A DNA stretch of 64,000 bases from contig JADBXR010000010.1 in assembly GCA_020403425.1 (NCBI GenBank), positions 1 through 64,000 on the forward strand, written 5' to 3'. The position numbers and the translations under genes are program-made. This stretch comes from Chitinophagaceae bacterium (GTDB taxonomy: Bacteria > Bacteroidota > Bacteroidia > Chitinophagales > Chitinophagaceae). Below are positions 28,683-38,216 of this stretch, one piece after another. The notes below the pieces were generated by a model that saw only the letters and a program-made list of their open reading frames with translations, had not been told where the DNA came from and searched no databases. The first letter of the stretch is position 1. Every line of letters begins with the position of its first letter.

Positions 28683-30890
28683 ATGAAACACCTGACCGTA
28701 GCATTTCTTTTGATCTTCTCAGCGGTTGTTACCAACGCACAGGTACTGATTAGCGGTACCGTTAAAGACAACCGGGGCCGTGTGATAGCCGGAGCCAGTA
28801 TTGCCGTAAAGGGATCTTATGATGGAGGGGTAAGTGACTCAACCAGCCGGTTCTCATTCAAAACGTTTGAAAAGGGGGCGCAGGTGATCGTGGTTTCCAG
28901 TATCGGCTACAAGCTGGCTGAGCAGGCGGTTACCATTGACAAGGATCCGATCGATGTCAATTTTATGCTGAAGGAAGAAGTGAGTGAGTTAAAAGCCGTT
29001 ACGGTAACTGCCGGGAGTTTTGAAGCCGGGGATAAAAAAAGAGCGGCCACTGTATTGAGTTCACTGGATGTGGTTACTACGGGTGGTGCGAATGCAGATA
29101 TTTCTGCCGTGGTGAAAACCCTGCCTGGTGCGCAGCAGGTAGGCGAGCAGGAAGGTTTGTTTGTAAGGGGAGGTGCGGGTTACGAGACCAAACAATTCAT
29201 TGACGGCACCATGGTGAACAATCCCTTTTTCAGCAGTGTGCCGGACATTGCACAGCGGGGACGTTTCTCCCCGTTCCTGTTCAAGGGGACCGTATTCAGT
29301 ACAGGTGGTTATTCTGCTTTGTATGGTCAGGCATTATCCTCCGCATTGATACTGGAAAGCGTGGATGTTCCGGAACGTTCCGAAGCCAGCCTTTCCATCT
29401 CTCCCATTTTTCTGGGAGCCGGTATTCAGAAAGTGGCCAGTGATAAAAAGTCATCCTGGGGTATGCGCTATGATTATACCAACCTGGCCGCTTATTTCAA
29501 AGTGGTGAAACAGACGCCGGATTATTTTACCGTTCCTGAGTACCATGCTGCAGATGCCAATTTCCGTATCAAAACAAAAAAAGGCGGTATTGTAAAATAC
29601 TACACTACTTTTTCAGCTAACCGGCTGGGCTTACGAAGACCCAATATAGATGAACCATCATTGAAAAATGCTTTCGGGCTGAAAAACACCAACTGGTACC
29701 AGAACCTGAGCTGGAGAGAGAACCTGGGCAATGGCTGGAAGATGAACCTGGGACTGAGTTACAGCACTGATCACAATGAGATCCTTAACCAGGTACAGGA
29801 CCAGCAGAACCGTATGGTCGCTACGGGATCTGTGTGGATCGACAGCACGAACTTTACCCTGACCACAAGGGCGGACCTGAGTCAGCTGAAAGCCGTGTTC
29901 GATAAAAGACTGAGCGGTATCAGTGTGGTCCGTTTTGGTGGAGAGTACCTATACAGTTATAACAAGTCACTATATAATCAATACAGCGGTCTTCTGCCGG
30001 ATCATTTCAAAGCGCTGTTCAGCGAAGCGGACCTGTATATCACCAATGACCTGGCTGCAAAGGCCGGTGTTCGTTTTGAGCAGTCTTCCATCATCAGCAA
30101 GGCCAACATCGCGCCCCGTTTATCGCTGGCCTATAAAACAGGTCGCGGCGGACAGATGAGTATCGCTTATGGGATCTTTTATCAGAAGCCGGAGAATAGC
30201 TACCTGAACGCCACTACGCGTTTTGGTTATACAAAAGCGACGCATTACATCATCAACTATATCAGGAACACCACATTGCAGACTTTCCGTGTGGAAGCCT
30301 TCTATAAAAAATATGATGACCTTGTAAAAACCTATCCTTCTTACGATAACAGCGGCAGTGGTTATGCCAAGGGGCTGGAACTGTACTGGAGAGATAAAAA
30401 AACATTCAGTGGATTGGATTACTGGATCAGTTACTCTTATCTCGATACCAAACGCGACTACCTGAATTACCCGCAACAACTGCAGCCCAATTTCGCCGCG
30501 GATCATACGGCCTCACTGGTATTGAAAAGATTTGTGAGCAGTATCAATGCCGGGTTCAATTTCACCTATTCCTATGCCAGTCGCAGACCTTACTATTTCA
30601 TGGTGAAGAATGGCAACAAATACGATATCGCCGACAGGGGTACGACCATAGATTATCATTCGCTTGGCTTCAGTATGAATTACCTGGCTTCCATGGGAAA
30701 AGCTTACGGGGTATTTGTATTGTCTGTGACCAATGTATTTAACCAGAATCAGGTATTCGGTTATAATTATTCACACGATGGCGCCCGCAAAGAAGCGATC
30801 ACTCCTGCAGCACCCCGTTTCATTTTCCTGGGGCTCTTCCTCAGCTGGGGTGTAGACCGGCGACAGGACGCGATCAACAGCAATCTTTAA
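28683..30890 (+). CDS. TonB-dependent receptor with carboxypeptidase-like N-terminal domain
   Basis: Signal peptide, ISGTVKDNRGRVIAGASIAVKGSYDG, LPGAQQVGEQEGLFVRGGAGYETKQFIDG plug motifs. Confidence 0.93.
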   Translation: MKHLTVAFLLIFSAVVTNAQVLISGTVKDNRGRVIAGASIAVKGSYDGGVSDSTSRFSFKTFEKGAQVIVVSSIGYKLAEQAVTIDKDPIDVNFMLKEEVSELKAVTVTAGSFEAGDKKRAATVLSSLDVVTTGGANADISAVVKTLPGAQQVGEQEGLFVRGGAGYETKQFIDGTMVNNPFFSSVPDIAQRGRFSPFLFKGTVFSTGGYSALYGQALSSALILESVDVPERSEASLSISPIFLGAGIQKVASDKKSSWGMRYDYTNLAAYFKVVKQTPDYFTVPEYHAADANFRIKTKKGGIVKYYTTFSANRLGLRRPNIDEPSLKNAFGLKNTNWYQNLSWRENLGNGWKMNLGLSYSTDHNEILNQVQDQQNRMVATGSVWIDSTNFTLTTRADLSQLKAVFDKRLSGISVVRFGGEYLYSYNKSLYNQYSGLLPDHFKALFSEADLYITNDLAAKAGVRFEQSSIISKANIAPRLSLAYKTGRGGQMSIAYGIFYQKPENSYLNATTRFGYTKATHYIINYIRNTTLQTFRVEAFYKKYDDLVKTYPSYDNSGSGYAKGLELYWRDKKTFSGLDYWISYSYLDTKRDYLNYPQQLQPNFAADHTASLVLKRFVSSINAGFNFTYSYASRRPYYFMVKNGNKYDIADRGTTIDYHSLGFSMNYLASMGKAYGVFVLSVTNVFNQNQVFGYNYSHDGARKEAITPAAPRFIFLGLFLSWGVDRRQDAINSNL

Positions 30891-30920
30891 AAAATTCATT
30901 CACTCATTAAACAATCAACC

Positions 30921-31550
30921 ATGAAACAACTACTCATCATCATCAGCATGTTCTTTGCAGGTATGGCTGCCGCTCAAACCAAATATGAATCGGCCATGAC
31001 CAGGGGGCTGGAACAATTCAAAGCGGCAAAGACCGCGGAGGAGATGACGACGGTCTCATCTTTTTTCGAAAGGATCGGCGATGCGGAAAAAGATAAATGG
31101 CTTCCTTATTATTACGCAGCACAGGCTAATTATATGACAGCCTGGATGAACCCAAAAGCGGACAAGGATAAAGTGGCTGAAAAAAGCAATGATCTTATCA
31201 GTAAGGCGGAAGCGCTGGAAGCCAACAATTCTGAACTGTTCTGCCTGCGCCAGATGACGGCTACCCTGCAAATGATCGTAGACCCCATGAGCAGGTGGCA
31301 AAGCTACGGTACACAGGCCAGCAATGCCATTGAAAATGCGATCAAGGCCGATCCTAAAAATCCGAGATGTTATTACCTGAAAGGACAAAGCCTCATGAAT
31401 ACGCCGGAAGCTTTTGGCGGAGGAAAAGCCGTGGCCAAAAAGCTGTTTGAAAAAGCGGTGGAACTGTATAAGGATTTTCAGCCGGCCTCCCCGCTGCATC
31501 CCAACTGGGGTAAAGCGGAATCTGAGAAGTTATTGGCAGCCTGTCAGTAA
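30921..31550 (+). CDS. secreted TPR-like hypothetical protein
   Basis: Signal peptide MKQLLIIISMFFAGMAAAQ; helical repeats, AIKADPKNPRCYYLKGQSL. Confidence 0.75.
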   Translation: MKQLLIIISMFFAGMAAAQTKYESAMTRGLEQFKAAKTAEEMTTVSSFFERIGDAEKDKWLPYYYAAQANYMTAWMNPKADKDKVAEKSNDLISKAEALEANNSELFCLRQMTATLQMIVDPMSRWQSYGTQASNAIENAIKADPKNPRCYYLKGQSLMNTPEAFGGGKAVAKKLFEKAVELYKDFQPASPLHPNWGKAESEKLLAACQ

Positions 31551-31714
31551 ACTGCCGTTCTCTGTGCGGTACAGGAAGAAATGTTCTGTTATCTTTAACC
31601 AGAGATGAAGGACGCTTTTGATCACAGGACCCATAAAATACCTTGCCAAACTGCCCGTTGACAACCGGCAGTTTGGTTATTTTGTGATCCTGGGAAAATG
31701 TTTAAAACAAACCT

Positions 31715-32317
31715 ATGCAACCAGACAAAGAGTTCTCGCCACAGGACAGCCTTGCATTGATCCAGACCATGATCAGCAAGACCAAAGATTCTTTTGCGGA
31801 CAATACTTTTTACTTCCTGTTTTGGGGGTGGCTGGTGTTCGGCTGCTCTTTAGTAAGTTATTCGCTGAAAGTGTTATTGCATTATCCCAATCATTATTTT
31901 ATCTGGTGGTTGATACCTGTTGGAGGCGTGATTACCTGGGTCTATGGGGCAAGACAGGCCAAAAAGGAAAGGGTAAAGTCTTTTGTGGATGAGGCACTGG
32001 ATCATGTGTGGCTGGGTGTCGGACTCGCTTTTTTTGTATTGGTACTGGTAAATGTATTGGGTAGCCAGACCTGGCAGACGGCGTTTACCTATTATATCCT
32101 TCTGTATGGGATCGGTACCTTTGTGACCGGCAACCTGATCCGGTTTAAACCGTTGGTGCTGGGTGGACTGATTAATTTTGTACTGGCGGTCGTTTCTGTC
32201 CGATTTGGTTATGATAGCCAGTTATTGATCGGCGCATTGGCCATACTGATCAGTTACATCATTCCGGGCCATCTGTTACGAGCAAGGCTTCAAAAAAACA
32301 CATCACAACATGCCTGA
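31715..32317 (+). CDS. multi-TM hypothetical protein (paralog 1)
   Basis: DSLALIQTMISKTKDSFADNTFYFLFWGWLVFG; five or more hydrophobic segments. Confidence 0.75.
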   Translation: MQPDKEFSPQDSLALIQTMISKTKDSFADNTFYFLFWGWLVFGCSLVSYSLKVLLHYPNHYFIWWLIPVGGVITWVYGARQAKKERVKSFVDEALDHVWLGVGLAFFVLVLVNVLGSQTWQTAFTYYILLYGIGTFVTGNLIRFKPLVLGGLINFVLAVVSVRFGYDSQLLIGALAILISYIIPGHLLRARLQKNTSQHA

Positions 32318-33002
32318 CCAGAACCAGATCACAGAAAAAGAAAGTATAGAGATCATCACCAGTATGATCCAGAAGGCCAAAGGGAGTTACCATGAAACCG
32401 GTATCGGTCCGATACTGTGGGGGGCGGTTGTGTCGTTCGCCAGCTTTGTTAGTTTCCTGCAGATGAAATACGGATTCTCCATCGGATTTGATGTGTGGCT
32501 GTTGGTGCTCTTTGCCATCATTCCTCAGATCATGATCTCGGTCCGCGAGAAAAGAAGCGGCGGTGTAAAAAAATATGAGGATGATGCGCTGGATACCGTA
32601 TGGCTGGTGTTCGGCATCTCTTTGTTTTGCCTGATCGTTTATCGGAATGCCATTCCTTCCGTGACCACACGGCTGATCGCTGATGAAGGTTGGCAGATGA
32701 TGAAACATTATACGGATGGATCAAAGCCGGACGAACCTTTAACACCGTTTGTTCCCAGTTTTTACTCCATCTATATCATGCTGTATGCATTTCCAACGCT
32801 GGTGACCGGCCTGGTGAAGAAGTACAAACCCATGACCTACGGAGCCCTCCTTTCATATTGCCTCTTTGTCATATCTTGTTTTACCACTTCGTGGAATGAT
32901 ATGTTACTGGGTGCCATTGCCGCCATGGTATGCTGGTTGATACCGGGCATTCTCCTCAGAAGAAAATACCTGGCGCAAAAAAATGCCAATGTGAATGTTT
33001 AA
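32310..33002 (+). CDS. multi-TM hypothetical protein (paralog 2, 8-bp overlap with the previous gene)
   Basis: ESIEIITSMIQKAKGSYHETGIGPILWGAVVSF resembles the 31715 product; ATGCCTGA overlap. Confidence 0.75.
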   Translation: MPDQNQITEKESIEIITSMIQKAKGSYHETGIGPILWGAVVSFASFVSFLQMKYGFSIGFDVWLLVLFAIIPQIMISVREKRSGGVKKYEDDALDTVWLVFGISLFCLIVYRNAIPSVTTRLIADEGWQMMKHYTDGSKPDEPLTPFVPSFYSIYIMLYAFPTLVTGLVKKYKPMTYGALLSYCLFVISCFTTSWNDMLLGAIAAMVCWLIPGILLRRKYLAQKNANVNV

Positions 33003-33288
33003 AGAACTGGATCCCATATTGCATTCCCAGCTTCGCCTTGCGGTGATGAGCCTGCTGATTGGGGTAAAGGAGGCGGATTTCACTTTTATCCGTGAGAAAA
33101 CCAATGCCACAGCGGGCAACCTCAGTGTGCAGGTGCAGAAACTGAAAGATGCCGGGTATATTGAAGTGGTGAAACAGTTCAAGGATAATTATCCCCTCAC
33201 TACCTGTAAGATCACTCCCAAGGGCATCGAAGCTTTTGATGCCTATGTGAAGGCTTTACAACAGTATTTACAGGTGGGGAAGGGGTGA
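32995..33288 (+). CDS. winged-helix transcriptional regulator
   Basis: LRLAVMSLLIGVKEADFTFIREKTNATAGNLSVQVQKLKDAGYIEV, MarR/ArsR-like wHTH. Confidence 0.88.
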   Translation: MFKELDPILHSQLRLAVMSLLIGVKEADFTFIREKTNATAGNLSVQVQKLKDAGYIEVVKQFKDNYPLTTCKITPKGIEAFDAYVKALQQYLQVGKG

Positions 33289-33390
33289 GCCGTCAATTGT
33301 CAATCGTGAATGGTGAGTGATCAGTAGTAAGTCAATACCGTCAGTACGTCATCCCCTTATTGACTCACGACTGCCCCCCCCACTACTCAC
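33285..33390. repeat. heptad-arm inverted repeat element C
   Basis: Left gtgag...cagtagtaagtcaata (33322-33337) pairs with tattgactcacgactg (33358-33373), 14/16; C8 tract and cactactcac at the right end. Confidence 0.75.
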
Positions 33391-33431
33391 GCCTCCTGAA
33401 AACATTCAGCTTCCTGTCTGAACCTCTTACC

Positions 33432-33439
33432 TACCTTTG
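33432..33439 (+). promoter_or_regulatory. putative -7 box TACCTTTG
   Basis: TAnnTTTG 15 nt before the ABC ATPase ATG at 33455. Confidence 0.55.
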
Positions 33440-33454
33440 GTGTTATACTATCAC

Positions 33455-34390
33455 ATGCAACCCATTGTAAACGTAACCGGGCTTACCAAACAGTTCAACA
33501 ACCTGACCGCCGTTCAGGATCTTTCCTTTTCGGTATATGAAGGAGACGTATACGGTTTTCTGGGACAAAACGGTGCCGGCAAGAGTACCACCATCCGTAT
33601 GCTGTTAAGTCTGATCAGACCCGGCAGCGGCAAGATAGAGATATTCGGCAGGGACCTGCAGCATTACCGGAATGAGATATTGACACAGGTGGGTGCGGTC
33701 ATTGAGAAACCGGATGTCTATAAATACCTTTCTGCTTATGAGAACCTGAAACTGTTCGCAAGACTGAGTGGGATCAGGGCCACCGATACCCGCCTGATGG
33801 AGCAGTTAGAACAGGTAGGCCTGGCGGGTCGTGCAAAAGATACGGTCAAGACCTTCTCGCAGGGCATGAAACAGCGGCTGGGTATTGCCATAGCGCTGGT
33901 ACATGATCCCAAACTGATCATACTGGATGAACCCACCAACGGACTGGACCCACAGGGTATAGCCGATATCCGTAATCTGATCCTTCATTTGAGCCGCGAC
34001 CTCAAAAAGACGGTGATCGTATCCTCACACCTGTTAAGTGAGATAGAGCAAGTGGCCACACGCGTGCTGATCATCGACAAAGGCAAAAAGATCGTGGAAG
34101 GAAGTGCGCAGGAACTGTTCGACCCATCACAAACGCTTGTGGCATTACAAACATTGAATCATACGGGTGCATGGCAAAAACTGCAGAACAGCAAATGGTC
34201 TGAAAACCTCCAGCAGCAAAGGGGTATGGTCATTCTGCTGAAGCTGGACCGTGACCAGATACCTCAGTTCCACCGGGATCTGGTAGCTATGGATATTGAA
34301 CTGGTATCACTGGAACCCAGGCATTCACTGGAAGATTATTTTTTACAAGTAACATCGGGCAACCAACATGTGGACACTTATACAGATTGA
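33455..34390 (+). CDS. ABC transporter ATP-binding protein
   Basis: GFLGQNGAGKSTTIRMLLSL, FSQGMKQRLGIAIALVHDPKLIILDEPTNGLDP. Confidence 0.95.
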   Translation: MQPIVNVTGLTKQFNNLTAVQDLSFSVYEGDVYGFLGQNGAGKSTTIRMLLSLIRPGSGKIEIFGRDLQHYRNEILTQVGAVIEKPDVYKYLSAYENLKLFARLSGIRATDTRLMEQLEQVGLAGRAKDTVKTFSQGMKQRLGIAIALVHDPKLIILDEPTNGLDPQGIADIRNLILHLSRDLKKTVIVSSHLLSEIEQVATRVLIIDKGKKIVEGSAQELFDPSQTLVALQTLNHTGAWQKLQNSKWSENLQQQRGMVILLKLDRDQIPQFHRDLVAMDIELVSLEPRHSLEDYFLQVTSGNQHVDTYTD

Positions 34391-35243
34391 GTTATTCAAG
34401 ATATTCCGCAGGCCCCGGACCTATATTGCATTCGCAGCGATCACGGGACTAATCGGGATCATCCAGTTCGGCCTGAAACTGGACGGGGATTCCTATGTGG
34501 AATTCATGATGCGTGATATCAATTCCTCGATCACCGTAGAGGGAAAGATCCTGAACGGTTACCAGGTCTGTTATATCGTTCTGCAGATACTGCTGGTGCA
34601 TGTACCCCTGCTGATCGCACTGGTAGCGGCAGATATGATTTCGGGAGAAGCCAATATGGGCACACTCCGACTGATGCTTACCAAACCCATCAGCCGCACA
34701 CGTTTCCTACTGGCCAAGTTCCTGGCCACTGTAGCGTATACTTTATTGCTGCTGATCTGGCTGGCCGTGATGGCATTGTTCGTGAACATGCTCATCTTTG
34801 GTACGGACGACCTGTTCCTGATGAAATCGCAATACGTGGTGCTCCTGAAAGAGAATGATATTTTCTGGCGGTATGTATGGGCTTTTGGTTTTGCAGCATT
34901 GGCCATGACCACGGTCGCATCGCTGGGTTTTCTCTTTTCGCTGTTCGCGGAAAACTCCATCGGACCCATTGTGGCCACCATGAGTGTGATCATTTTCTTC
35001 ACCATCCTGAGTACACTTAATATCCCCATATTCAATGCAATAAAACCATTTCTGTTCACCACGCACATGATCGGGTGGAAGGAATTCTTTGATATCAGGG
35101 TAAATGAGGCCAATGAGGCCATTGTAGGCAGCATACAGAACCCGGACAGGATCCTGCGCTCTGCCATAGTGCTGGTAGTGCATATAGTAGGGTTTGTAAC
35201 AGCAGCCATCTGGATGTTCCGTAAAAAAGATATATTGAGTTAA
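34368..35243 (+). CDS. ABC transporter permease (ABC-2 type)
   Basis: Multiple TM; ADMISGEANMGTLRLMLTKPISRTRFLLAKFLA; overlaps the ATPase gene. Confidence 0.9.
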   Translation: MWTLIQIELFKIFRRPRTYIAFAAITGLIGIIQFGLKLDGDSYVEFMMRDINSSITVEGKILNGYQVCYIVLQILLVHVPLLIALVAADMISGEANMGTLRLMLTKPISRTRFLLAKFLATVAYTLLLLIWLAVMALFVNMLIFGTDDLFLMKSQYVVLLKENDIFWRYVWAFGFAALAMTTVASLGFLFSLFAENSIGPIVATMSVIIFFTILSTLNIPIFNAIKPFLFTTHMIGWKEFFDIRVNEANEAIVGSIQNPDRILRSAIVLVVHIVGFVTAAIWMFRKKDILS

Positions 35244-35275
35244 TCATTCAATCAGGGCTTTGGCCTTGTAAAGAA

Positions 35276-35983
35276 GTGTATATGTTTAGATCGATAAGCT
35301 ATTTTCTCGTTGTAGTGGCCGGTTCACTGTCATTGACCGTACAGGCGCAGGATATGACAGGACTGATCAGCAAGGTAAAGGCCAAACTTGACCAGGTAAA
35401 CGATTATGAGGCAGATGGACGGATGAAGACGGACGTTGCTTTTATCAAGGCGCCGGTTGGTAAAGTGAAAGTATATTACAAGAAACCCAATAAGTTCCGC
35501 CTGAAAAAGGATGGAGGCATTTCACTGTTGCCCAGGGGTGGGGTGTCGGTAAATATGAATTCGATCATCGCTACTGCAGATTTCATTGCACTGGCCGCAG
35601 GTGAGGCATCTGTGGGTGGTACAAAGACCAAAGTGGTGAAATTGCTGCCTGCCAATGAAAGCAACGATATCGTGCTCACCACCATGTATATTGACGAGGC
35701 GAATTTATTGGTAAGAAAAGCGGTCACTACCACCAAAGAGAACGGAACGTATGAGATCGAGATGAGTTATGGACAATTCAGTAATTATGGACTTCCTGAT
35801 AAAGTGGTCTTTAGTTTCAATACCAAGGATTATAAATTGCCCAAAGGCATTACACTGGAGTTCGATGATACGGAAAAGGAACTGACAGAGGCCGAAAAGA
35901 TCAGGAACAAAAAGGGCAGGGTAGAGATCAGTTATTCCAATTATGTGGTGAACAAGGGCGTTCCCGATTCGGTATTCAAATAA
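35276..35983 (+). CDS. LolA-like outer-membrane lipoprotein carrier family protein
   Basis: Signal peptide; LISKVKAKLDQVNDYEADGRMKTDVAFIKAPVGKVKVYYKKPNKFRLKK. Confidence 0.75.
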   Translation: MYMFRSISYFLVVVAGSLSLTVQAQDMTGLISKVKAKLDQVNDYEADGRMKTDVAFIKAPVGKVKVYYKKPNKFRLKKDGGISLLPRGGVSVNMNSIIATADFIALAAGEASVGGTKTKVVKLLPANESNDIVLTTMYIDEANLLVRKAVTTTKENGTYEIEMSYGQFSNYGLPDKVVFSFNTKDYKLPKGITLEFDDTEKELTEAEKIRNKKGRVEISYSNYVVNKGVPDSVFK

Positions 35984-36035
35984 AACAGGCTGATCAGATA
36001 CACTTTTACAGCGAAACCAGCAGTTGCCATCAGTA

Positions 36036-36905
36036 TCAGAATATTTTTACCTGCCAGCTGCGGCGAAAACTATTGCCGGGTTGCAAAGAGTTGATGCCTT
36101 CTTTTTGGGTAAGGTCTCCCGAAGTATTCACGGAGTCGGCAATGCCGCACCATGGCTCAATACAGACAAAATCGGCATTTCGCGCGCTCCAGATCCCCAT
36201 GTAGGGAAACCCATCGAACTGTAGTTTGATACCATGATCATTTACCAGGTTGCGGATGGCAATGGTATTTGAACGGAGTGACTTGAAAACAAGCGCGTCC
36301 CTATAAAATAATTCTTTCAGTAATGGCAGGTGGTCGGTATCCTCCAGGTAGGGTTCCGGTTCTGTTTTGATCAGCCCTTCGGGTGAGAGGGGCCAGACAC
36401 CTGCATTTTCTTTTTCGCCGAACTCGAGGTAATGGTCAGAGAATTCAGTGCCTTTTACCAACGGCACCGCAAAAGCGGGATGCGCGCCCACAGAGAACCA
36501 CAATGTTTTGTCGCCTGTATTGTCGACCTCGTAGCTCACCGTGAGTATATTCTCCTTCAGTGAATACAGGATCGAAAAACAGAAATCAAAAGGGTAGATG
36601 GCACTGGTCTGCTCATCGGCATGTAAAGTGAATCGGATCTGATGGGCTGATTGTTCGGTAACGGTGAAATCCTTCTCACGGGCAAAACCATGGCGTCCCA
36701 TCGGGTAGGTATTGCCTTCGAAAGTGTAACTGCCATTTTTTAGACCGCCTACAATGGGAAATAATACGGGGCTTTTTTTGCCCCAGAAAGCAGGATCCGC
36801 GCTCCACAGATATTCCTGGTGGTTATCTCGGTGATAAATACTCTGCAGCTCCGCACCCCTGGCGCTGATGCTGATGGTCAACTGATCGTTGGAGATCTGG
36901 TACAT
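36036..36905 (-). CDS. aldose 1-epimerase family protein
   Basis: RGAELQSIYHRDNHQEYLWSADPAFW, PVLFPIVGGLKNGSY, VGAHPAFAVP, CIEPWCG. Confidence 0.9.
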   Translation of the reverse strand: MYQISNDQLTISISARGAELQSIYHRDNHQEYLWSADPAFWGKKSPVLFPIVGGLKNGSYTFEGNTYPMGRHGFAREKDFTVTEQSAHQIRFTLHADEQTSAIYPFDFCFSILYSLKENILTVSYEVDNTGDKTLWFSVGAHPAFAVPLVKGTEFSDHYLEFGEKENAGVWPLSPEGLIKTEPEPYLEDTDHLPLLKELFYRDALVFKSLRSNTIAIRNLVNDHGIKLQFDGFPYMGIWSARNADFVCIEPWCGIADSVNTSGDLTQKEGINSLQPGNSFRRSWQVKIF

Positions 36906-36917
36906 GGGTGATGGTTC

Positions 36918-38012
36918 TTATCCTTCGTTCTCTTCGATCCTTTCATCCACCGCATTGGCGATCATGCGGGCACTGATCTTTTTCAGCGGGTTGCGGCGCA
37001 TGTCGGCATAACCCAGGCGCATCCGGATGATCTCTATGCATTCGAATACCGCGGCCAGGAAAGAACTGTGGTCCGCTTTTCCTTTTCCGGCAATATCAAA
37101 TGCCGTTCCATGGTCCGGACTGGTTCTTACCACCGGTAACCCTGCCGTATAATTGGTGCCCTCGCCCAGTGCCAGCGATTTGAATGGGATCAATCCCTGG
37201 TCGTGGTACATGGCCAGCACAGCATCGAAACGTTCGAACTGTCCGCGGGCAAAAAATGCATCGGAACTGTATGGTCCGAAGACCAGCATATTGTGTTTGG
37301 CCTCTTTGATGGCAGGTTTGATGATGGTTTCCTCCTCATTGCCGATCAATCCTTCATCGCCGGCATGCGGGTTCAGTCCCAGTACGGCAATGCGTGGCTT
37401 GTCTATGCCAAAATCTTTCTGCAGGCTACTGTGGATGATCCTCAGTTTGCTCAGGATGTTCTCACGTGTGATATGTTTGGCGATCTCGTTAAGGGGTACA
37501 TGCTCAGTAACCAGTCCTACCCGCATGTTTTCGGCTGTCATCAGCATCACCACATCCGGAACGTTGAACATGGCTTTCAGGTAAGGGGTATGGCCGCTGT
37601 ACTGGAACGCTTCTGACTGAATATTCTTTTTATGGATAGGGGCAGTGACCAATCCTTGTATAAAACCATCCTTCAGCGCCTGTGTGGCCTGTTGCAGGGA
37701 GATCAGTGCATATTTACCACCGATCTCATTCAACTGGCCGGGGGTAATGGCCACTTCTTCTTCCCAGCAATTCACCACGTTCACCTGCTTGGGGTTCAGG
37801 CGGTTGAGTTCACGTGCGTTGGCATAGTTGAAAGTATGTTCAGGAAGACTTTTCTTATAGAAATTCAGGCTTTTGTTGCTGGCAAAAACTACCGGTGTAC
37901 AGATATCGAGCAGGCGGTGGTCTGCCAGGGTCTTGATGATCAGTTCCATGCCTATCCCGTTCAGGTCGCCACAGGTGAATCCAATAACCGGTTTTTGCTG
38001 TTCGTTGCTCAT
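36918..38012 (-). CDS. pdxA: 4-hydroxythreonine-4-phosphate dehydrogenase
   Basis: GFTCGDLNGIGMELIIKTL, GLVTAPIHKKNI, LAMYHDQGLIPFK, RTSPDHGTAFDIAGKGKAD. Confidence 0.95.
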   Translation of the reverse strand: MSNEQQKPVIGFTCGDLNGIGMELIIKTLADHRLLDICTPVVFASNKSLNFYKKSLPEHTFNYANARELNRLNPKQVNVVNCWEEEVAITPGQLNEIGGKYALISLQQATQALKDGFIQGLVTAPIHKKNIQSEAFQYSGHTPYLKAMFNVPDVVMLMTAENMRVGLVTEHVPLNEIAKHITRENILSKLRIIHSSLQKDFGIDKPRIAVLGLNPHAGDEGLIGNEEETIIKPAIKEAKHNMLVFGPYSSDAFFARGQFERFDAVLAMYHDQGLIPFKSLALGEGTNYTAGLPVVRTSPDHGTAFDIAGKGKADHSSFLAAVFECIEIIRMRLGYADMRRNPLKKISARMIANAVDERIEENEG

Positions 38013-38060
38013 GTCAGTTGTTTATGGGGTAAAAATAAGGAGAATAGCGCAGGAAAAGTG

Positions 38061-38198
38061 GGGGCGGGGGAATTGATAGTCGTGAATCGTGAGTCGTGAG
38101 TAGGGGTAAGAATGTCCCACAACTCTGGCCTCCCTACTCACCACTGACCACTCACGACTCACGATTCACGACTCACGATTGACCACCCCTCCCCCAAA
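38061..38198. repeat. heptad-arm inverted repeat element D
   Basis: 38078-38100 agtcgtgaatcgtgagtcgtgag is the exact reverse complement of 38151-38173; G-rich left and C-rich right ends. Confidence 0.93.
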
Positions 38199-38203
38199 TG
38201 CCC

Positions 38204-38211
38204 TAATTTTG
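38204..38211 (+). promoter_or_regulatory. putative -7 box TAATTTTG for rsmA
   Basis: TAnnTTTG ending 5 nt before the ATG. Confidence 0.5.
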
Positions 38212-38216
38212 CCCTA

